64,000 nucleotides of DNA from SW10 sp965657795 (GTDB lineage Bacteria; Verrucomicrobiota; Verrucomicrobiia; Verrucomicrobiales; Akkermansiaceae). Below the pieces are notes generated by a model. The model was not told where the DNA came from and ran no database searches. It saw nothing but the letters and a program-made list of their open reading frames with translations. Below are positions 25,139 through 34,779 of this stretch, piece after piece. How positions within the stretch are numbered: position 1 is the first letter of the stretch; the number at the start of each line of letters is the position of its first letter. The DNA is taken from positions 62,001 through 126,000 of the forward strand of contig CBFHQJ010000001.1 in the NCBI GenBank assembly GCA_965657795.1, in the 5' to 3' direction. Both the position numbers and the translations under genes were made by a program.

Positions 25139-25488
25139 GTGGAGCACCCCGCAGGTCGCTGGTTCGGAGAGTCAAGTTCTCCCTTGGCTTGAAAGAAGGA
25201 GCTACTTATGAGCTGACGTTAGAGAACATCACCCGGCGGCAGGGAATGCGACTCAAACTCAAGGTCAGCGGGACCAAGAGTGCCGTCGCCCACCCATGCA
25301 CGCGGAGGTTTCTCGCTTGTAGCGTCACCAATAATCGGAAAGACAGGCTACGAGTGATTCTGCATGGATACGGGTTTGCGATCCTTGGATAGGCCTCGTT
25401 TAGACGTACTACCGTGCCAGGGAAACGGGTGGCTGGCGGTAGGGGCGACCCAGCTGACTACGCGATAACTTTTCTGATAGGCCCAGCT
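25139..25488. other. Intergenic region, no gene recognised
   Basis: About 350 bases between tRNA-Pro and hisH. Short ORFs exist on both strands (for example 25189-25392) but none shows a recognisable motif or convincing start. I see no repeat of the tRNA 3' end here that would mark an attachment site. Confidence 0.6.
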
Positions 25489-26106
25489 TCAGGCATTGAA
25501 GAAGTTCTCGAGAAGTTGGAGACCGGCGTGCTGGCTCTTCTCCGGGTGGAATTGCGTTGCAAAGAGGTTTCCTTGCTCGATGGCGGCGCAAAAGGTCTCG
25601 TTACCATAGTCGCAAGTTGCCGAGACGATTTTAGCGTCGACTCCGTCCGGATAATACGAGTGGACGAAATAAAAGTAGGGAGCCGGATCAAATCCAGCCC
25701 AATAAGGCGAGTTTTCCTTGCTGTGGAGGGTGGCGTTCCATCCCATGTGCGGGATTTTGATGTCCTTGCTGGTGAATTTTTTCACCGTTCCGGCGGCCAC
25801 TCCCAATCCGGCGACCCCCGGTGCTTCTTCGCTGGCTTCGAAGAGGAGTTGGAAGCCTACACAAATCCCAAAGTAAGGTTTTCCGGCTGCGATCCATTCC
25901 TGGAGCGGTTTGGCTAATCCCAGTCGATTAAGGCTGTCCATACAGTCTCCAAAAGCTCCCTGCCCGGGGAAGATGAGGTGGGTGAATTGCCCTAGTTCTT
26001 CCGGCTTGGTAATGAGGGTGGGGTCGTGGCCCAAGGCCTTGCAGGCGTTAATGACACTGCGCAGATTCCCCCGACCGTAGTCGATCATTCCGAGTTTCAT
26101 GTCCAT
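25489..26106 (-). CDS. hisH: Imidazole glycerol phosphate synthase, glutamine amidotransferase subunit
   Basis: 205 residues, the normal HisH length. Start of the class I amidotransferase fold KLGMIDYGRGNLRSV, oxyanion strand PGQGAFGDCM, nucleophile Cys in YFGICVGFQLLFE at about residue 82, KIPHMGWN, and the His/Glu of the triad in ATQFHPEKSQHAG. It gives ammonia to HisF for closure of the imidazole ring in histidine synthesis. No hisF or hisA lies nearby in the window. It directly follows hisB on the minus strand; the hisB stop touches its start. Confidence 0.96.
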   Translation of the reverse strand: MDMKLGMIDYGRGNLRSVINACKALGHDPTLITKPEELGQFTHLIFPGQGAFGDCMDSLNRLGLAKPLQEWIAAGKPYFGICVGFQLLFEASEEAPGVAGLGVAAGTVKKFTSKDIKIPHMGWNATLHSKENSPYWAGFDPAPYFYFVHSYYPDGVDAKIVSATCDYGNETFCAAIEQGNLFATQFHPEKSQHAGLQLLENFFNA

Positions 26107-26697
26107 TCAGAGAACTTCCTTGGTAGATGGGATACCTTCGCGGCGCGGATCATTTTCCGAGGCGGTGCGAAGTGCGACGGCCATGGACTTAAAAATGGAC
26201 TCGGCGATGTGGTGTCCATCGCGGCCATAAAGCACTTCGATGTGAAGGTTGCAGCGAAGGTTTGAAGCGAGAGCCCGGCAGAATTCCTCCACGAGGGTGA
26301 AGGGGAAATTTTGGGCATCCGGTGTGTGTTCCGGTGAGCGGATTTCGAGCTGCGGGCGGTTGCTCAGATCGATCACACTCCGGCAGAGCGTCTCGTCCAT
26401 GGGGACGTAGGCGTGTCCATAGCGACGAATGCCGGCTTTGTCCCCGAGCGCTTCCTTGAGGCATTCGCCGAGGACGATGCCGGTGTCCTCCACAGTGTGG
26501 TGGAAGTCCACTTCGACATCACCATCCACCTCGACATTCAAATCGATAAGGGAATGCCGGGAAAATAGGGTGAGCATGTGATCAAAGAATGGAATTCCGG
26601 TGGCAATGGTGGATTTGCCGGAACCATCGAGATCAAGGCTGAGCTTGATCCTGGTCTCGGCGGTATCGCGTGCCTGTGATGCGGTGCGGGTGCTCAT
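26107..26697 (-). CDS. hisB: Imidazoleglycerol-phosphate dehydratase
   Basis: 196 residues from the ATG at 26697; an upstream start at 26736 is less likely. It is monofunctional, lacking the HisN-like phosphatase domain of enterobacterial HisB. Motifs: IPFFDHMLTLFSRHS, VDFHHTVEDTGIVLGE with the metal-binding His and Glu, RYGHAYVPMDE, and HIEVLYGRDGHHIAES. It dehydrates imidazole glycerol phosphate to imidazole acetol phosphate using Mn2+. Together with hisH it forms a short his operon downstream of the lipoprotein gene. Confidence 0.96.
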   Translation of the reverse strand: MSTRTASQARDTAETRIKLSLDLDGSGKSTIATGIPFFDHMLTLFSRHSLIDLNVEVDGDVEVDFHHTVEDTGIVLGECLKEALGDKAGIRRYGHAYVPMDETLCRSVIDLSNRPQLEIRSPEHTPDAQNFPFTLVEEFCRALASNLRCNLHIEVLYGRDGHHIAESIFKSMAVALRTASENDPRREGIPSTKEVL

Positions 26698-26736
26698 AGA
26701 ATGAAATGAATGAAAATCGTTGGGCCGGGGAGACAC

Positions 26737-28965
26737 TCACTCGCCGGAGATGACCAAGTCAAGAAGTTCGACAAGTTCCTCGGGCGTGGTGGCTTGTCCA
26801 AGGGAATCGCCGGCACGAGTCAAGACGACCGAAGCGGTGCCCTTGGGGGCCGGAAGTCCGGAAAGAGGAATAAGCAGCGGACTTTCGGATTCCGCCCGAA
26901 TAGTGAGGAATGAGATGTGCTTCGGGGCGTTCAGAGTGGAGATGAATTTTTTTCCAAGTTCGCTGGATTTATCACCCTGCAGAACTGCTACCAGAGCGGG
27001 TTCGCCAAGTGCGCAGGAGGAAACAAAATCTGTGTGATTGACCACAGTTGCTTTGAATTGAGGACCAACCACTTGGAGGTGGGCAGCAAGAATGGCTCCA
27101 TAGCTCTCCTTGCCGAGCAGGGCATGGAGTCTGCCGAGGACTTGATCGGCGGTGCCCAGGGTGGACTCGCCAAAGATCATGCCCGTGCTGAACTGTTTGA
27201 GAGGAATGATCATTTCTTCGGCGGTGAGTTCCGGGAGGAGGCCGCTTTCGGATTGAAATCTCTCAATGGCATGGTCCGCGATTTCGCTCGCGACTTGGAG
27301 CCAGCGCTCCTCAAGCGTGGCCTGGTAGAGTTCGGTCAGTCCCCGACTCACTGTCATGTAATCGTGACAGCGTCCGGCGACCACGTTCTTGCCAGAGGAG
27401 ATACGGGCCAACTGTTCACCGGCCTTCCAGTAACTAGACAAAATTTGATCGGCAGTTTCCTCAGCGGTGACGTAGTCAGCTGGTGATCCGGTGTAATTGG
27501 CCCGGAGAATTTGGGCCCGCAAGACAAAGGCCAGGTCCTTGACGGATAGAGTGCTTTCCAAGGTCGTCTCATGCTGTTCCTTGCGGTGGGCGAGAAGTTT
27601 AGATTTGATTGTCGAAACAGCCTTGGAAGCGGCTTCTGAAGACATTTTGTGTTTGTCGGCGATCTCCCGGGGAGTGACTTTGCTTCGAAGAGAGTTGAGC
27701 TTTAAAAAGTCTCCTAGTGGATCGGTTTCGAGCGGGATGTTGCCATCCGGTTTCAGAGAGAATGCGGTTGTCGCCACCTCGAGCTCTTCCTCGGTCAAAA
27801 CCTTTTTAAGTGTCTTGAAGTCCCATAAAAAAACTCCGGCAAGATCAGCGTTTCCTTTCGGGGTTTTACTGGAAATGTTTTGGGCAAGCCAATCGGATTC
27901 CAGACTCTTGAGGAGGTCCAGGCCCTGTTGGGTGAATTGATCTTCATCAAGAAGGTTTCCGATCTTCAGGAGCATCGTTGCGACCTTGGCTTGTGACAGA
28001 AGGTCTTTTGAGTATGACGGGAGCGTCCAGTCGCCGGTGCGCCTCGCATAAAAGTAAGAGCCATCAAGTTGATCTTTCAGGGCTCCCGAGGTGAGTTCCG
28101 TGGTGAGTTCGAGGGCGGCAGTCCGACTCTGTTTGCGAACTTCATCGGGCAGACTTTTCGAATGCGAGCCGATTGCCAGCAGCTCGATACTGTTGGTTGG
28201 GATCAAGCCTCCGATGAAATCGAGATCCTTATCTCCAAAGCTGTAAAGTGAGCTGAGTTGGCGGGTTTCCCGACGAAAGAGTTCGCTGCGGGAAACGGGC
28301 TCCTCGAGTTCTTTGATATTTGGGGTGAAGCGCAATTGCCTGTTCTCATTATCTGTTCGGCTGTTTTCGACCGCGTATTTCGAAGACTTTGTCCAGATGT
28401 CCTCGACCATGGCGACGGCGTTCGAAACGATAATTTCCAATTCACGGCCATATGTTTCTCCGACTGGAAACCAGGCAATGGGTGCACCTTCGTGGCTCAA
28501 CCAGACCATCATCGGGAAGGCGGTCCCCCGGCTGATTTCATTGGATAAATGATACCCCAGCATTGCAATCTCCGGATTGGCGTATGAATCGATGACAGTA
28601 CAGACCGGAAGACGGGAAATCATTTCCCTGAGATTTTGATTTTCATTCAACTCACTTGCGACGGCGCGTGAGGAATCTCCCAGCGGTGAGCAGACGAGAG
28701 CAAAGATCGGGCGCTGCGCTTCCTTCGCTTTTTCAAGAATCCGGCGATCCCATTTTTGCCAATTGATACTGTGCGTGGAAAGATTCCTAAGAAAGTCGGT
28801 CTCGCCTGTCGCCATCTCATTTTTAAAATCGTCTGCGATATTCGTGATTTTGGCCCCTGCAAAAAAGTCTTTGTCGTCGTTTTCGTTTTTGGTGGATTTT
28901 TTATCCGAACAAGATGCCAGGGAAAGCGAGAGCAGAAGAGGTAAAATTGAAAAGCAAGAGCGCAT
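26737..28965 (-). CDS. DUF255-like (YyaL/SSP411-type) lipoprotein
   Basis: 742 residues. An N-terminal lipoprotein signal (LLLSLSLASC, lipobox Cys at about 19). A thioredoxin-like domain follows (INWQKWDRRILEKAKEAQRP, ALVCSPLGDSS) in which the CxxC pair is reduced to one Cys, so dithiol chemistry is unlikely. The remainder is a helical region like the (alpha/alpha) barrel of the DUF255/spermatogenesis-associated protein 20 group (SYFYARRTGDWTLPSYSKD, GRCHDYMTVSRGLTELYQAT). Members of this group are usually cytoplasmic, so membrane anchoring is unusual. Function unknown. It precedes hisB and may share its transcript; no terminator is seen between them. Confidence 0.75.
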   Translation of the reverse strand: MRSCFSILPLLLSLSLASCSDKKSTKNENDDKDFFAGAKITNIADDFKNEMATGETDFLRNLSTHSINWQKWDRRILEKAKEAQRPIFALVCSPLGDSSRAVASELNENQNLREMISRLPVCTVIDSYANPEIAMLGYHLSNEISRGTAFPMMVWLSHEGAPIAWFPVGETYGRELEIIVSNAVAMVEDIWTKSSKYAVENSRTDNENRQLRFTPNIKELEEPVSRSELFRRETRQLSSLYSFGDKDLDFIGGLIPTNSIELLAIGSHSKSLPDEVRKQSRTAALELTTELTSGALKDQLDGSYFYARRTGDWTLPSYSKDLLSQAKVATMLLKIGNLLDEDQFTQQGLDLLKSLESDWLAQNISSKTPKGNADLAGVFLWDFKTLKKVLTEEELEVATTAFSLKPDGNIPLETDPLGDFLKLNSLRSKVTPREIADKHKMSSEAASKAVSTIKSKLLAHRKEQHETTLESTLSVKDLAFVLRAQILRANYTGSPADYVTAEETADQILSSYWKAGEQLARISSGKNVVAGRCHDYMTVSRGLTELYQATLEERWLQVASEIADHAIERFQSESGLLPELTAEEMIIPLKQFSTGMIFGESTLGTADQVLGRLHALLGKESYGAILAAHLQVVGPQFKATVVNHTDFVSSCALGEPALVAVLQGDKSSELGKKFISTLNAPKHISFLTIRAESESPLLIPLSGLPAPKGTASVVLTRAGDSLGQATTPEELVELLDLVISGE

Positions 28966-29108
28966 GACGAATCGGCCTTAGTGGGGGGTGGTTCCCGTGA
29001 AAGTAAGAAATAGAAAGAAAATGACCAGACAAAGGAGCTTCTAAATGGTTGCATTGCTCGAGGCCGTTCAGGAAAAGATTTCCTGAATTTCATTTTAGAT
29101 TTGTTCCA

Positions 29109-29885
29109 GTGACCACTCTAGCCATCACCAGCCAAAAGGGAGGCGTCGGAAAGACGACTCTCGCCATTAACCTAGCCTATGCCTTTGCCCGCAGTGGGCG
29201 AAAGACTCTGCTTATCGATTCCGATCCCCAGGGGTCGGTTGGGCTTTCGCTAACCCGTCAATCGCGGCACCTTTCGGGCTTCTATGATTTTCTCGAGAAT
29301 CCGATCATGAACGTTGAGGAGCTCATTGTGCCCACCAGATTGCCCACTTTTAGTCTCGTTGCGGCCGGCCAAAGCAGTGCTTACGAATTTGGGAGCGGCC
29401 CCGTATCGGGTAACGTTCACCGCATCAAGGGGTTCGTTTCGCAAATCCGCGCGATGAAATATGATGTCTGTATTTTTGATACCGCAGCGGGGCTTTTCGG
29501 CGTCACGGCGGATGTTCTGGGGATCTCAAACGGAGTGATTGTGCCCCAGCAATCCGAGCCGCTGGGCGTCCGTTCGGTTCCCAAGATGCTGGAAGCACTA
29601 ACCCGGATGCGCGCCGTCAACCCAAGCCTCCAGGTGCTGGGAGTGGTCCTGACCATGGTTAAGAAAGAATTGTCTGAAAGTATGGAGTCTGCCCATGCCC
29701 TCAGGGGATTACTCCCAGAGGAAATGGTAATGAAAACCGAAATCCCTCGAAATGATCTTTATGTGCAAGCCAGCGCGAGAGGACTGCCGGTTGGGGTGAT
29801 GGAAGAGGGGGCCGCGGCCTTGACTATTTTTGAGAAACTCCGCCTCGAGCTGGAGCAGCGCATCAGTCCTCCAATTCCAACCTAG
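29109..29885 (+). CDS. ParA/MinD-family ATPase
   Basis: 258 residues starting at GTG 29109, which places the deviant Walker A motif KGGVGKTT at residues 10-17; a start at 29049 would add an unlikely leader. Walker A' LLIDSDPQGSVG and Walker B VCIFDTAAGLFG are present. No ParB gene is adjacent, and the gene is paired with the Roadblock-like protein at 29890, so it more likely positions a protein assembly than a chromosome. It is divergent from the DUF255-like lipoprotein gene. Confidence 0.85.
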   Translation: MTTLAITSQKGGVGKTTLAINLAYAFARSGRKTLLIDSDPQGSVGLSLTRQSRHLSGFYDFLENPIMNVEELIVPTRLPTFSLVAAGQSSAYEFGSGPVSGNVHRIKGFVSQIRAMKYDVCIFDTAAGLFGVTADVLGISNGVIVPQQSEPLGVRSVPKMLEALTRMRAVNPSLQVLGVVLTMVKKELSESMESAHALRGLLPEEMVMKTEIPRNDLYVQASARGLPVGVMEEGAAALTIFEKLRLELEQRISPPIPT

Positions 29886-29889
29886 TGCC

Positions 29890-30699
29890 ATGAGCGAGAA
29901 TGAAGTATTGAGTCAGTGGCTCGACCCGGATGAAGTCAGGTCGCTCGCCGAGGGTTTGCTTGCCAAAACGCCGGTGCCGCAGATGCCGTCCCACGAATCG
30001 GTTTTTGGAAAGAGCTTCGAAGGATTTGATGATGAGTCAGCGCCTCCTGAAAGTGTGCCAGTTCCGGTCGCCGTTCCTGCTCCACCGATGAAAGCGGTCC
30101 GGGTCGAACAAAAACCGACCAAGATCGTTGCCGAGCCGGTCACTCCGGTGCCACAACCGGATTCGGAGCCCGAGCCTGCTCCTCCGGTTTTCAAAGAGGC
30201 CCCCCCCCCGACCCAACCTGATCCTTTTCGCAAGGATCTATCGCGGGTGGCTCCGACCGCTCCGGCCCAAAAAGCTTCGCCCTTCAAAGTTGCCTCCTCC
30301 CAGAAGCCGGCCCCAAAAAGTCCTCCGGTACCGCCTTCGCTGCCCAAAGCTCTCGACACCTTTGCCGGTTGGCTGAAGAAACAGGCCCCCATCCAAGCGG
30401 CCTTTCTCTGTGATCCGAAAGGGAAGGTTGTGCTTGACGAAATTGGGAGCGAGAAATTGATCAAAGTCGCACGGTCGCTTTCGCTGGCTTCCCTTAGTAA
30501 GGGCGCCGCAGGATCGGGTGGGCTCCTTCAGGTTGAAATTGCCAAGGATCGGATGATGGAAATCCTCCTTTTGAAATCTGAAGAGGGACACTCAATCGCC
30601 GGACTCGTGGTGGCCCGGCCGTTGGCGTCCGAAGCGCTGGTCACGATTCGCCGGAGTTTTGAGACGGCCCTTTCTCGCTCCTCAACGTCGGGTGAGTGA
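29890..30699 (+). CDS. Pro-rich protein with Roadblock/LC7-like C-terminal domain
   Basis: 269 residues from ATG 29890. The N-terminal 50 residues are acidic (VLSQWLDPDEVRSLAEGLLA), followed by about 110 residues of Pro/Val/Ala-rich linker, then from about 160 a compact domain: FAGWLKKQAPIQAAFLCDPK, GKVVLDEIGSEKLIKVARSL, GGLLQVEIAKDRMMEILLL and HSIAGLVVARPL. The strand-helix order and the regulatory-site-like wording suggest Roadblock/LC7 (MglB-like), though sequence identity by eye is weak. It starts 4 bases after the ParA gene. A ParA with a Roadblock partner suggests a spatial or polarity system. The 3' end overlaps the convergent ABC gene by 18 bases. Confidence 0.6.
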   Translation: MSENEVLSQWLDPDEVRSLAEGLLAKTPVPQMPSHESVFGKSFEGFDDESAPPESVPVPVAVPAPPMKAVRVEQKPTKIVAEPVTPVPQPDSEPEPAPPVFKEAPPPTQPDPFRKDLSRVAPTAPAQKASPFKVASSQKPAPKSPPVPPSLPKALDTFAGWLKKQAPIQAAFLCDPKGKVVLDEIGSEKLIKVARSLSLASLSKGAAGSGGLLQVEIAKDRMMEILLLKSEEGHSIAGLVVARPLASEALVTIRRSFETALSRSSTSGE

Positions 30700-33600
30700 G
30701 TAATTCAGAAGGCTCGCGGCCGGAAGGAGGAAAGTAATGGTCAAGAAGATCAAAAAGATCCGGCAGTACCATTGTGTGCTCAGATTGAATCCAAAGAGCG
30801 GCTTTTCCTTGGCTAGAAAGATGTTTGGTTGATCCTTCCGTCTGCCGTCAAGGCGCAGGGTTTCGGCAAGATCCACCATATTCTCGACCCGCTCGTTTAC
30901 GAAGAATTGGGAAACGGATCGAGTGTCGCGATCGAGATCGGGTTCGAGCCCGGCCATTTCCTCCTCCTGAAGTCGTTTTAATTCGTCGAGCGGATCTCGT
31001 AGAATTTGATCGGCCTGGCCGGAGTTTTCTGCGACTGCGGCAAAGAGGACTCTGAGTGAATCTCCGGCTTCCTTGAGTTCCTTTTCTTCTTCCGTGCTCA
31101 ACTCCTTTTTCTCTTTGAGATGATCAATCCTGTCTTGAATCGGCTGTCGGGTTTTCTCGAAGCGATTCGCGGTGGCTTGACTCACGATACTGCCCTCGAA
31201 GGCGTAACGAAGCGGCATGATGGTGGAAGGAACGGGCTCACCGCCATTGTCACGACCTTCATCACCACCGACAAAGAGTCCGCGGTTCATTTCGGTAAAG
31301 GGAATGAGCGCGCCGGCGAGAAGAATTTGCGGAACGAGAATCAGGGGGATGGATCCCAGCGCAGTGCGTTCGGAACGTGAGATCACCGAGATCATGAGCG
31401 CCAGTGCGGTTCCGCAACAGCCAGTGAGAATCATCCACCCGAGGTGATTCCAAAACATGTGATGAAGATCAAGGACCTCGTTTGCGACCGCGATGAAGAC
31501 GGCGGACTGGACTGCCACTGTGAGAATCAGAACCAGAAACTTGGAGCCGAGATAAAGAATCGGGTGGGGGCGGCAATTACGTTCCCGCCTCAAAACCGGG
31601 CGGTCTCGCAGCACCTCGGTCGCGCTATTTGTAAGCCCAAAAAACATCGCAACGGTCACCGCAAGAAAGAGGTAGGAAGGCAGGTGAAGGGACGAGTGGA
31701 ATTGGTAGCTGCCATCGGGCGAAGCCCTCAGGGTCAGTCCAATCAATCCGGCGAGAAGGGGTGCTTCCAGTAAGATGGAATTGAAAGTTCCCCGGTGTCG
31801 AAATTTTGATTTGGCGGCTCGTGCCAGATGGGTTTTGAAAATCATCCACTTCTGCCGTCGGCCGTGGGCCGGAGGTTCCGGGGCCGCCACTTGGTCCTCG
31901 GCAGTGGGCAAATCCATTTCTCCGGTGCTGGGATTCGATTGGGAGAGCGAGAGGTGGTCCATCACCCGTCGATTCTCAAATCGTTCCTGCCAGAATTCGG
32001 GCGGGAAACGTCGACGAGTCTTGCCGGGCGTGTGGAGCTTGAGCATTGCGCTTTCGAGGACATCGAAAACAAAGTCCGCTCCCTGGGGAGTGATGTCGGG
32101 CTGACGCTGGATCTGAAGATCTTCAGCCGCTTGTTCAAAGTAGCCCACGAGGTCTTTCGGCGGCCCGAGGTAAGCCATCTTGCCCCCGCGATCGAGAAGG
32201 AGGACGGTATCAAAAGCTTCCAGGACTTTTTCACTGGGGCGGTGGAGCGAGGCGACGACAATTTTGTCCTGCGCAAACCCATGAAGGGCGTCAACGACGT
32301 TCTCGGCATCCTTCGAGGAAAGCCCTGAGATCGGTTCATCAAAGAGAAAAATTTCGCCACCACCGATCAAGTCTAGTCCGGCATTTAATCGCGATCGTTC
32401 TCCTCCGCTCAGACTCTTGGATTCGGGGCTGCCGACCCGCCGATGACTGATTCTCTCCAGTCCCAATTCTCCGATGAGAAAGTTGACGCGCTTGTCGATC
32501 GAGTCGACTGAAAGATGGGGGCGACGGATAGCTGCGGCATGAGCGAGGTGTTCAAAAACAGTGAGCTGCTCGGTCAGCGCATCTTCCTGTGGCATGAAGG
32601 AAATCAACGGGGCAAGTCGCTTGGGGCGGTCGTAAAGTGAGATGCCGTTCAGTTTTACCTGCCCGCTTTTTGGCTTTCGTTGGCCGGCCAGAATTTCGAG
32701 CAAGGTGCTTTTACCACTCCCGCTGGGCCCGATGATGCACATCATCTGGCCGCGCTCGAGTCGGAAGGAAAGACTGTCGATTGCTTTGCCGCCTTTCCAA
32801 AAGCGGTGATTCAGATTCTCAACTTCAAGGTGTCGAACGAGATTCCGTTCCTCATCAAGAATGTTGTCTGAAAAGCGGCAGCGAAGAGCCTGTCGATTGC
32901 TCAGACGAATCATCGAACCATCCGGCAGGGGGTCTTCTTTAACCGCCTGGCCATTCACAAGAATTGCTTCTGCCGATTCGATGACCTCGATTTCTCCAAA
33001 TCCGGTCTTGGGATCGAACTCCAACTCCAGAACAAAGCGGCCCGCGAGGCCGGGAGTCACCAGAAGGCTGTCACCGGAAAGCTGATTGGGGTCGTTGGAG
33101 ACGCGCACTCGACGGCGGCCTGCTGGAAGGACGAAGCGTTGTCCGGTTTGTTGGGTGAGTCGTCTCAGAGCCTCGAGGGGCAGAGGCTCTTTTTCTCCGA
33201 CGTGAATAATGTCGTGGTAATCGAACTCATAAGTGGTGCCTGCGACGAGCGGGTTGCGCGATTTGCCGGCAAGACTGTCATTCTTGAGAGGGGTAAAGTG
33301 AGCGCGATGCCCGAAAGCAATTTTGGCCAAAGCCAGGCGCGATTTGCTTCGGCTCAAGGTCAGCTCCTCGTCTTCCTCCATGAGGTAGAGAGCGGGAGGG
33401 ACACCTTTTTCCTCGGCTTGTAAGAAGAAGACGAGGTCGTTGTAGTTTAGTCGCCATCCACCCGCAATGATTTCGTCCGAAGGGCGGATTTGCAAGAGGC
33501 GGTCTGAGTCGAGTTGATAGCCCCGGACCCAGAGCGGTTGATCTCGCAGGTTACGGATCAGGATTAGTGCGCCCGCCTGATAACAGCGAAAACGCGGGGC

Positions 33601-34119
33601 ATCGTCGTCATCGCTCAAGCGGACATCTGATGATTCTCCCGAACCAAAGTCCACCCGCGTTAACAGGCTCGTTTTTGGTGAGTCGACCGTTCCGAGTTCC
33701 TGCAGGACCGCTTCGGTGATCTTGCGGCTTCCGATGGCCTGCATCACTTCGGAAAATCGTTTTTTTTCCTCCGGGACATCGCCGCCCGCTCTGATGACGG
33801 AGTAAAGTTGCAGAGCGAAGGGAATGCGATGCTCCGCGCTCAGGTTCTTTTTCAGGTGCTTCAGGGCCGGGTCAATCGGTTGGGGCCGCGCAACGGCCGA
33901 TTCAAGCGACTTCCCGAGGATTCCGTGATCAACGTCGGGGAAGACATTTCTGATAAAGTCGTAAACGATTTCAAGCTCCCTGCGGGAAGCGTGGCCATCA
34001 TGATTAATGAATGAGGCAAAGACCTGGGAAAGCGCTCCAGCTGTTCGTTCATGACGTCTTTCGAGCGGGTCCCGAAATACGAGACGCTTTGTTCGGTTGA
34101 GGAGTCTCCGCAGGCGCAT
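30682..34119 (-). CDS. Large ABC-2 transporter with TerB-like and FHA-like N-terminal domains
   Basis: 1145 residues from ATG 34119; an upstream start at 34170 is possible. About residues 25-130 form a helical domain similar to TerB (VFASFINHDGHASRRELEIV). Two beta-rich, FHA-like regions follow (FGEIEVIESAEAILVNGQAV, MIRLSNRQ). Then comes an ABCG/White-type ATPase with Walker A GPSGSGKST, signature LSGGERSRL, Walker B IFLFDEPISGL and the H-loop SLHRP. The C-terminus is an ABC-2 permease of about six spans, interrupted by a large extracytoplasmic loop with coiled-coil character (LKEKKELSTEEEKELKEA). FHA-fused half-transporters occur in several phyla, but the TerB-like front is unusual. The substrate is not evident. 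Confidence 0.85.
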   Translation of the reverse strand: MRLRRLLNRTKRLVFRDPLERRHERTAGALSQVFASFINHDGHASRRELEIVYDFIRNVFPDVDHGILGKSLESAVARPQPIDPALKHLKKNLSAEHRIPFALQLYSVIRAGGDVPEEKKRFSEVMQAIGSRKITEAVLQELGTVDSPKTSLLTRVDFGSGESSDVRLSDDDDAPRFRCYQAGALILIRNLRDQPLWVRGYQLDSDRLLQIRPSDEIIAGGWRLNYNDLVFFLQAEEKGVPPALYLMEEDEELTLSRSKSRLALAKIAFGHRAHFTPLKNDSLAGKSRNPLVAGTTYEFDYHDIIHVGEKEPLPLEALRRLTQQTGQRFVLPAGRRRVRVSNDPNQLSGDSLLVTPGLAGRFVLELEFDPKTGFGEIEVIESAEAILVNGQAVKEDPLPDGSMIRLSNRQALRCRFSDNILDEERNLVRHLEVENLNHRFWKGGKAIDSLSFRLERGQMMCIIGPSGSGKSTLLEILAGQRKPKSGQVKLNGISLYDRPKRLAPLISFMPQEDALTEQLTVFEHLAHAAAIRRPHLSVDSIDKRVNFLIGELGLERISHRRVGSPESKSLSGGERSRLNAGLDLIGGGEIFLFDEPISGLSSKDAENVVDALHGFAQDKIVVASLHRPSEKVLEAFDTVLLLDRGGKMAYLGPPKDLVGYFEQAAEDLQIQRQPDITPQGADFVFDVLESAMLKLHTPGKTRRRFPPEFWQERFENRRVMDHLSLSQSNPSTGEMDLPTAEDQVAAPEPPAHGRRQKWMIFKTHLARAAKSKFRHRGTFNSILLEAPLLAGLIGLTLRASPDGSYQFHSSLHLPSYLFLAVTVAMFFGLTNSATEVLRDRPVLRRERNCRPHPILYLGSKFLVLILTVAVQSAVFIAVANEVLDLHHMFWNHLGWMILTGCCGTALALMISVISRSERTALGSIPLILVPQILLAGALIPFTEMNRGLFVGGDEGRDNGGEPVPSTIMPLRYAFEGSIVSQATANRFEKTRQPIQDRIDHLKEKKELSTEEEKELKEAGDSLRVLFAAVAENSGQADQILRDPLDELKRLQEEEMAGLEPDLDRDTRSVSQFFVNERVENMVDLAETLRLDGRRKDQPNIFLAKEKPLFGFNLSTQWYCRIFLIFLTITFLLPAASLLNYSLTRR

Positions 34120-34212
34120 GGTTACGCATGGATTTATAGCCGTGACTTCTCTGGAAAACAAGAGAGGCATCGATGCATTGCCATCGAGGGTAAAATGGGC
34201 ATTCTAACCGAA

Positions 34213-34767
34213 ATGAAACGTTTCGTTCTTTTCCTCCCGGTGATCGCCGTGGCGGCCTGCTTTGCTTTGGGCTTTTCAAGTTGTGGCTCGGCACCTTCCG
34301 AGGTAATCGTCAGAAAAAATACCTCCAGCGCGGCCCATTGGTTGAAGAATTGCACCAGGATTAGCTGGCTCCCTCGACAGGTCAGCGGTCGTTATGATGG
34401 AGCCTCGGCTCTCGATAATATCAACCAGTCTGCCGCAGGTTATGCCGCCAAGCGTAGTTCTTATGGTACTGCTCCGGGGGGCTATGTCTGGCTCGATTCG
34501 CGAATGCTCCGAGCCATGCGTGATTTGGCAAAACGGGGATATACTTTCCGTGTCACCGCTTTGGCGGGTGCTTCGCATAGTAGCAATTCCCGCCACTACG
34601 CCGGACTCGCCTTTGATGTCGACCAGATCAACGGACAGAAAGTGGGCTATGGGAACCCCTACTGGCGAACCTTTTTGAAGCGTTGCCGTGAGCTCGGTGC
34701 GACGGAAACGCTCGGGCCCGGAGACCGTGGTCACTCGACCCACATCCACGCGGCTTGGCCCAGATAA
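34213..34767 (+). CDS. M15-like peptidoglycan peptidase lipoprotein
   Basis: 184 residues from ATG 34213, giving a lipoprotein signal (FVLFLPVIAVAACFALGFSSC). The catalytic core has the M15/LAS metallopeptidase pattern: SRHYAGLAFDVDQING with zinc-binding His and Asp, and HSTHIHAAWPR with the second zinc-binding His. Such enzymes cut D-Ala-D-Ala or L-Ala-D-Glu cross-links in peptidoglycan. ATG 34195 is an alternative start. The gene is divergent from the ABC transporter gene, with 93 bases between starts. Confidence 0.78.
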   Translation: MKRFVLFLPVIAVAACFALGFSSCGSAPSEVIVRKNTSSAAHWLKNCTRISWLPRQVSGRYDGASALDNINQSAAGYAAKRSSYGTAPGGYVWLDSRMLRAMRDLAKRGYTFRVTALAGASHSSNSRHYAGLAFDVDQINGQKVGYGNPYWRTFLKRCRELGATETLGPGDRGHSTHIHAAWPR

Positions 34768-34779
34768 CACTCGAAACCT

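Noticed and set aside
25117..25383. Integrated element downstream of tRNA-Pro
   Set aside because: No integrase and no repeat of the tRNA 3' end was seen.
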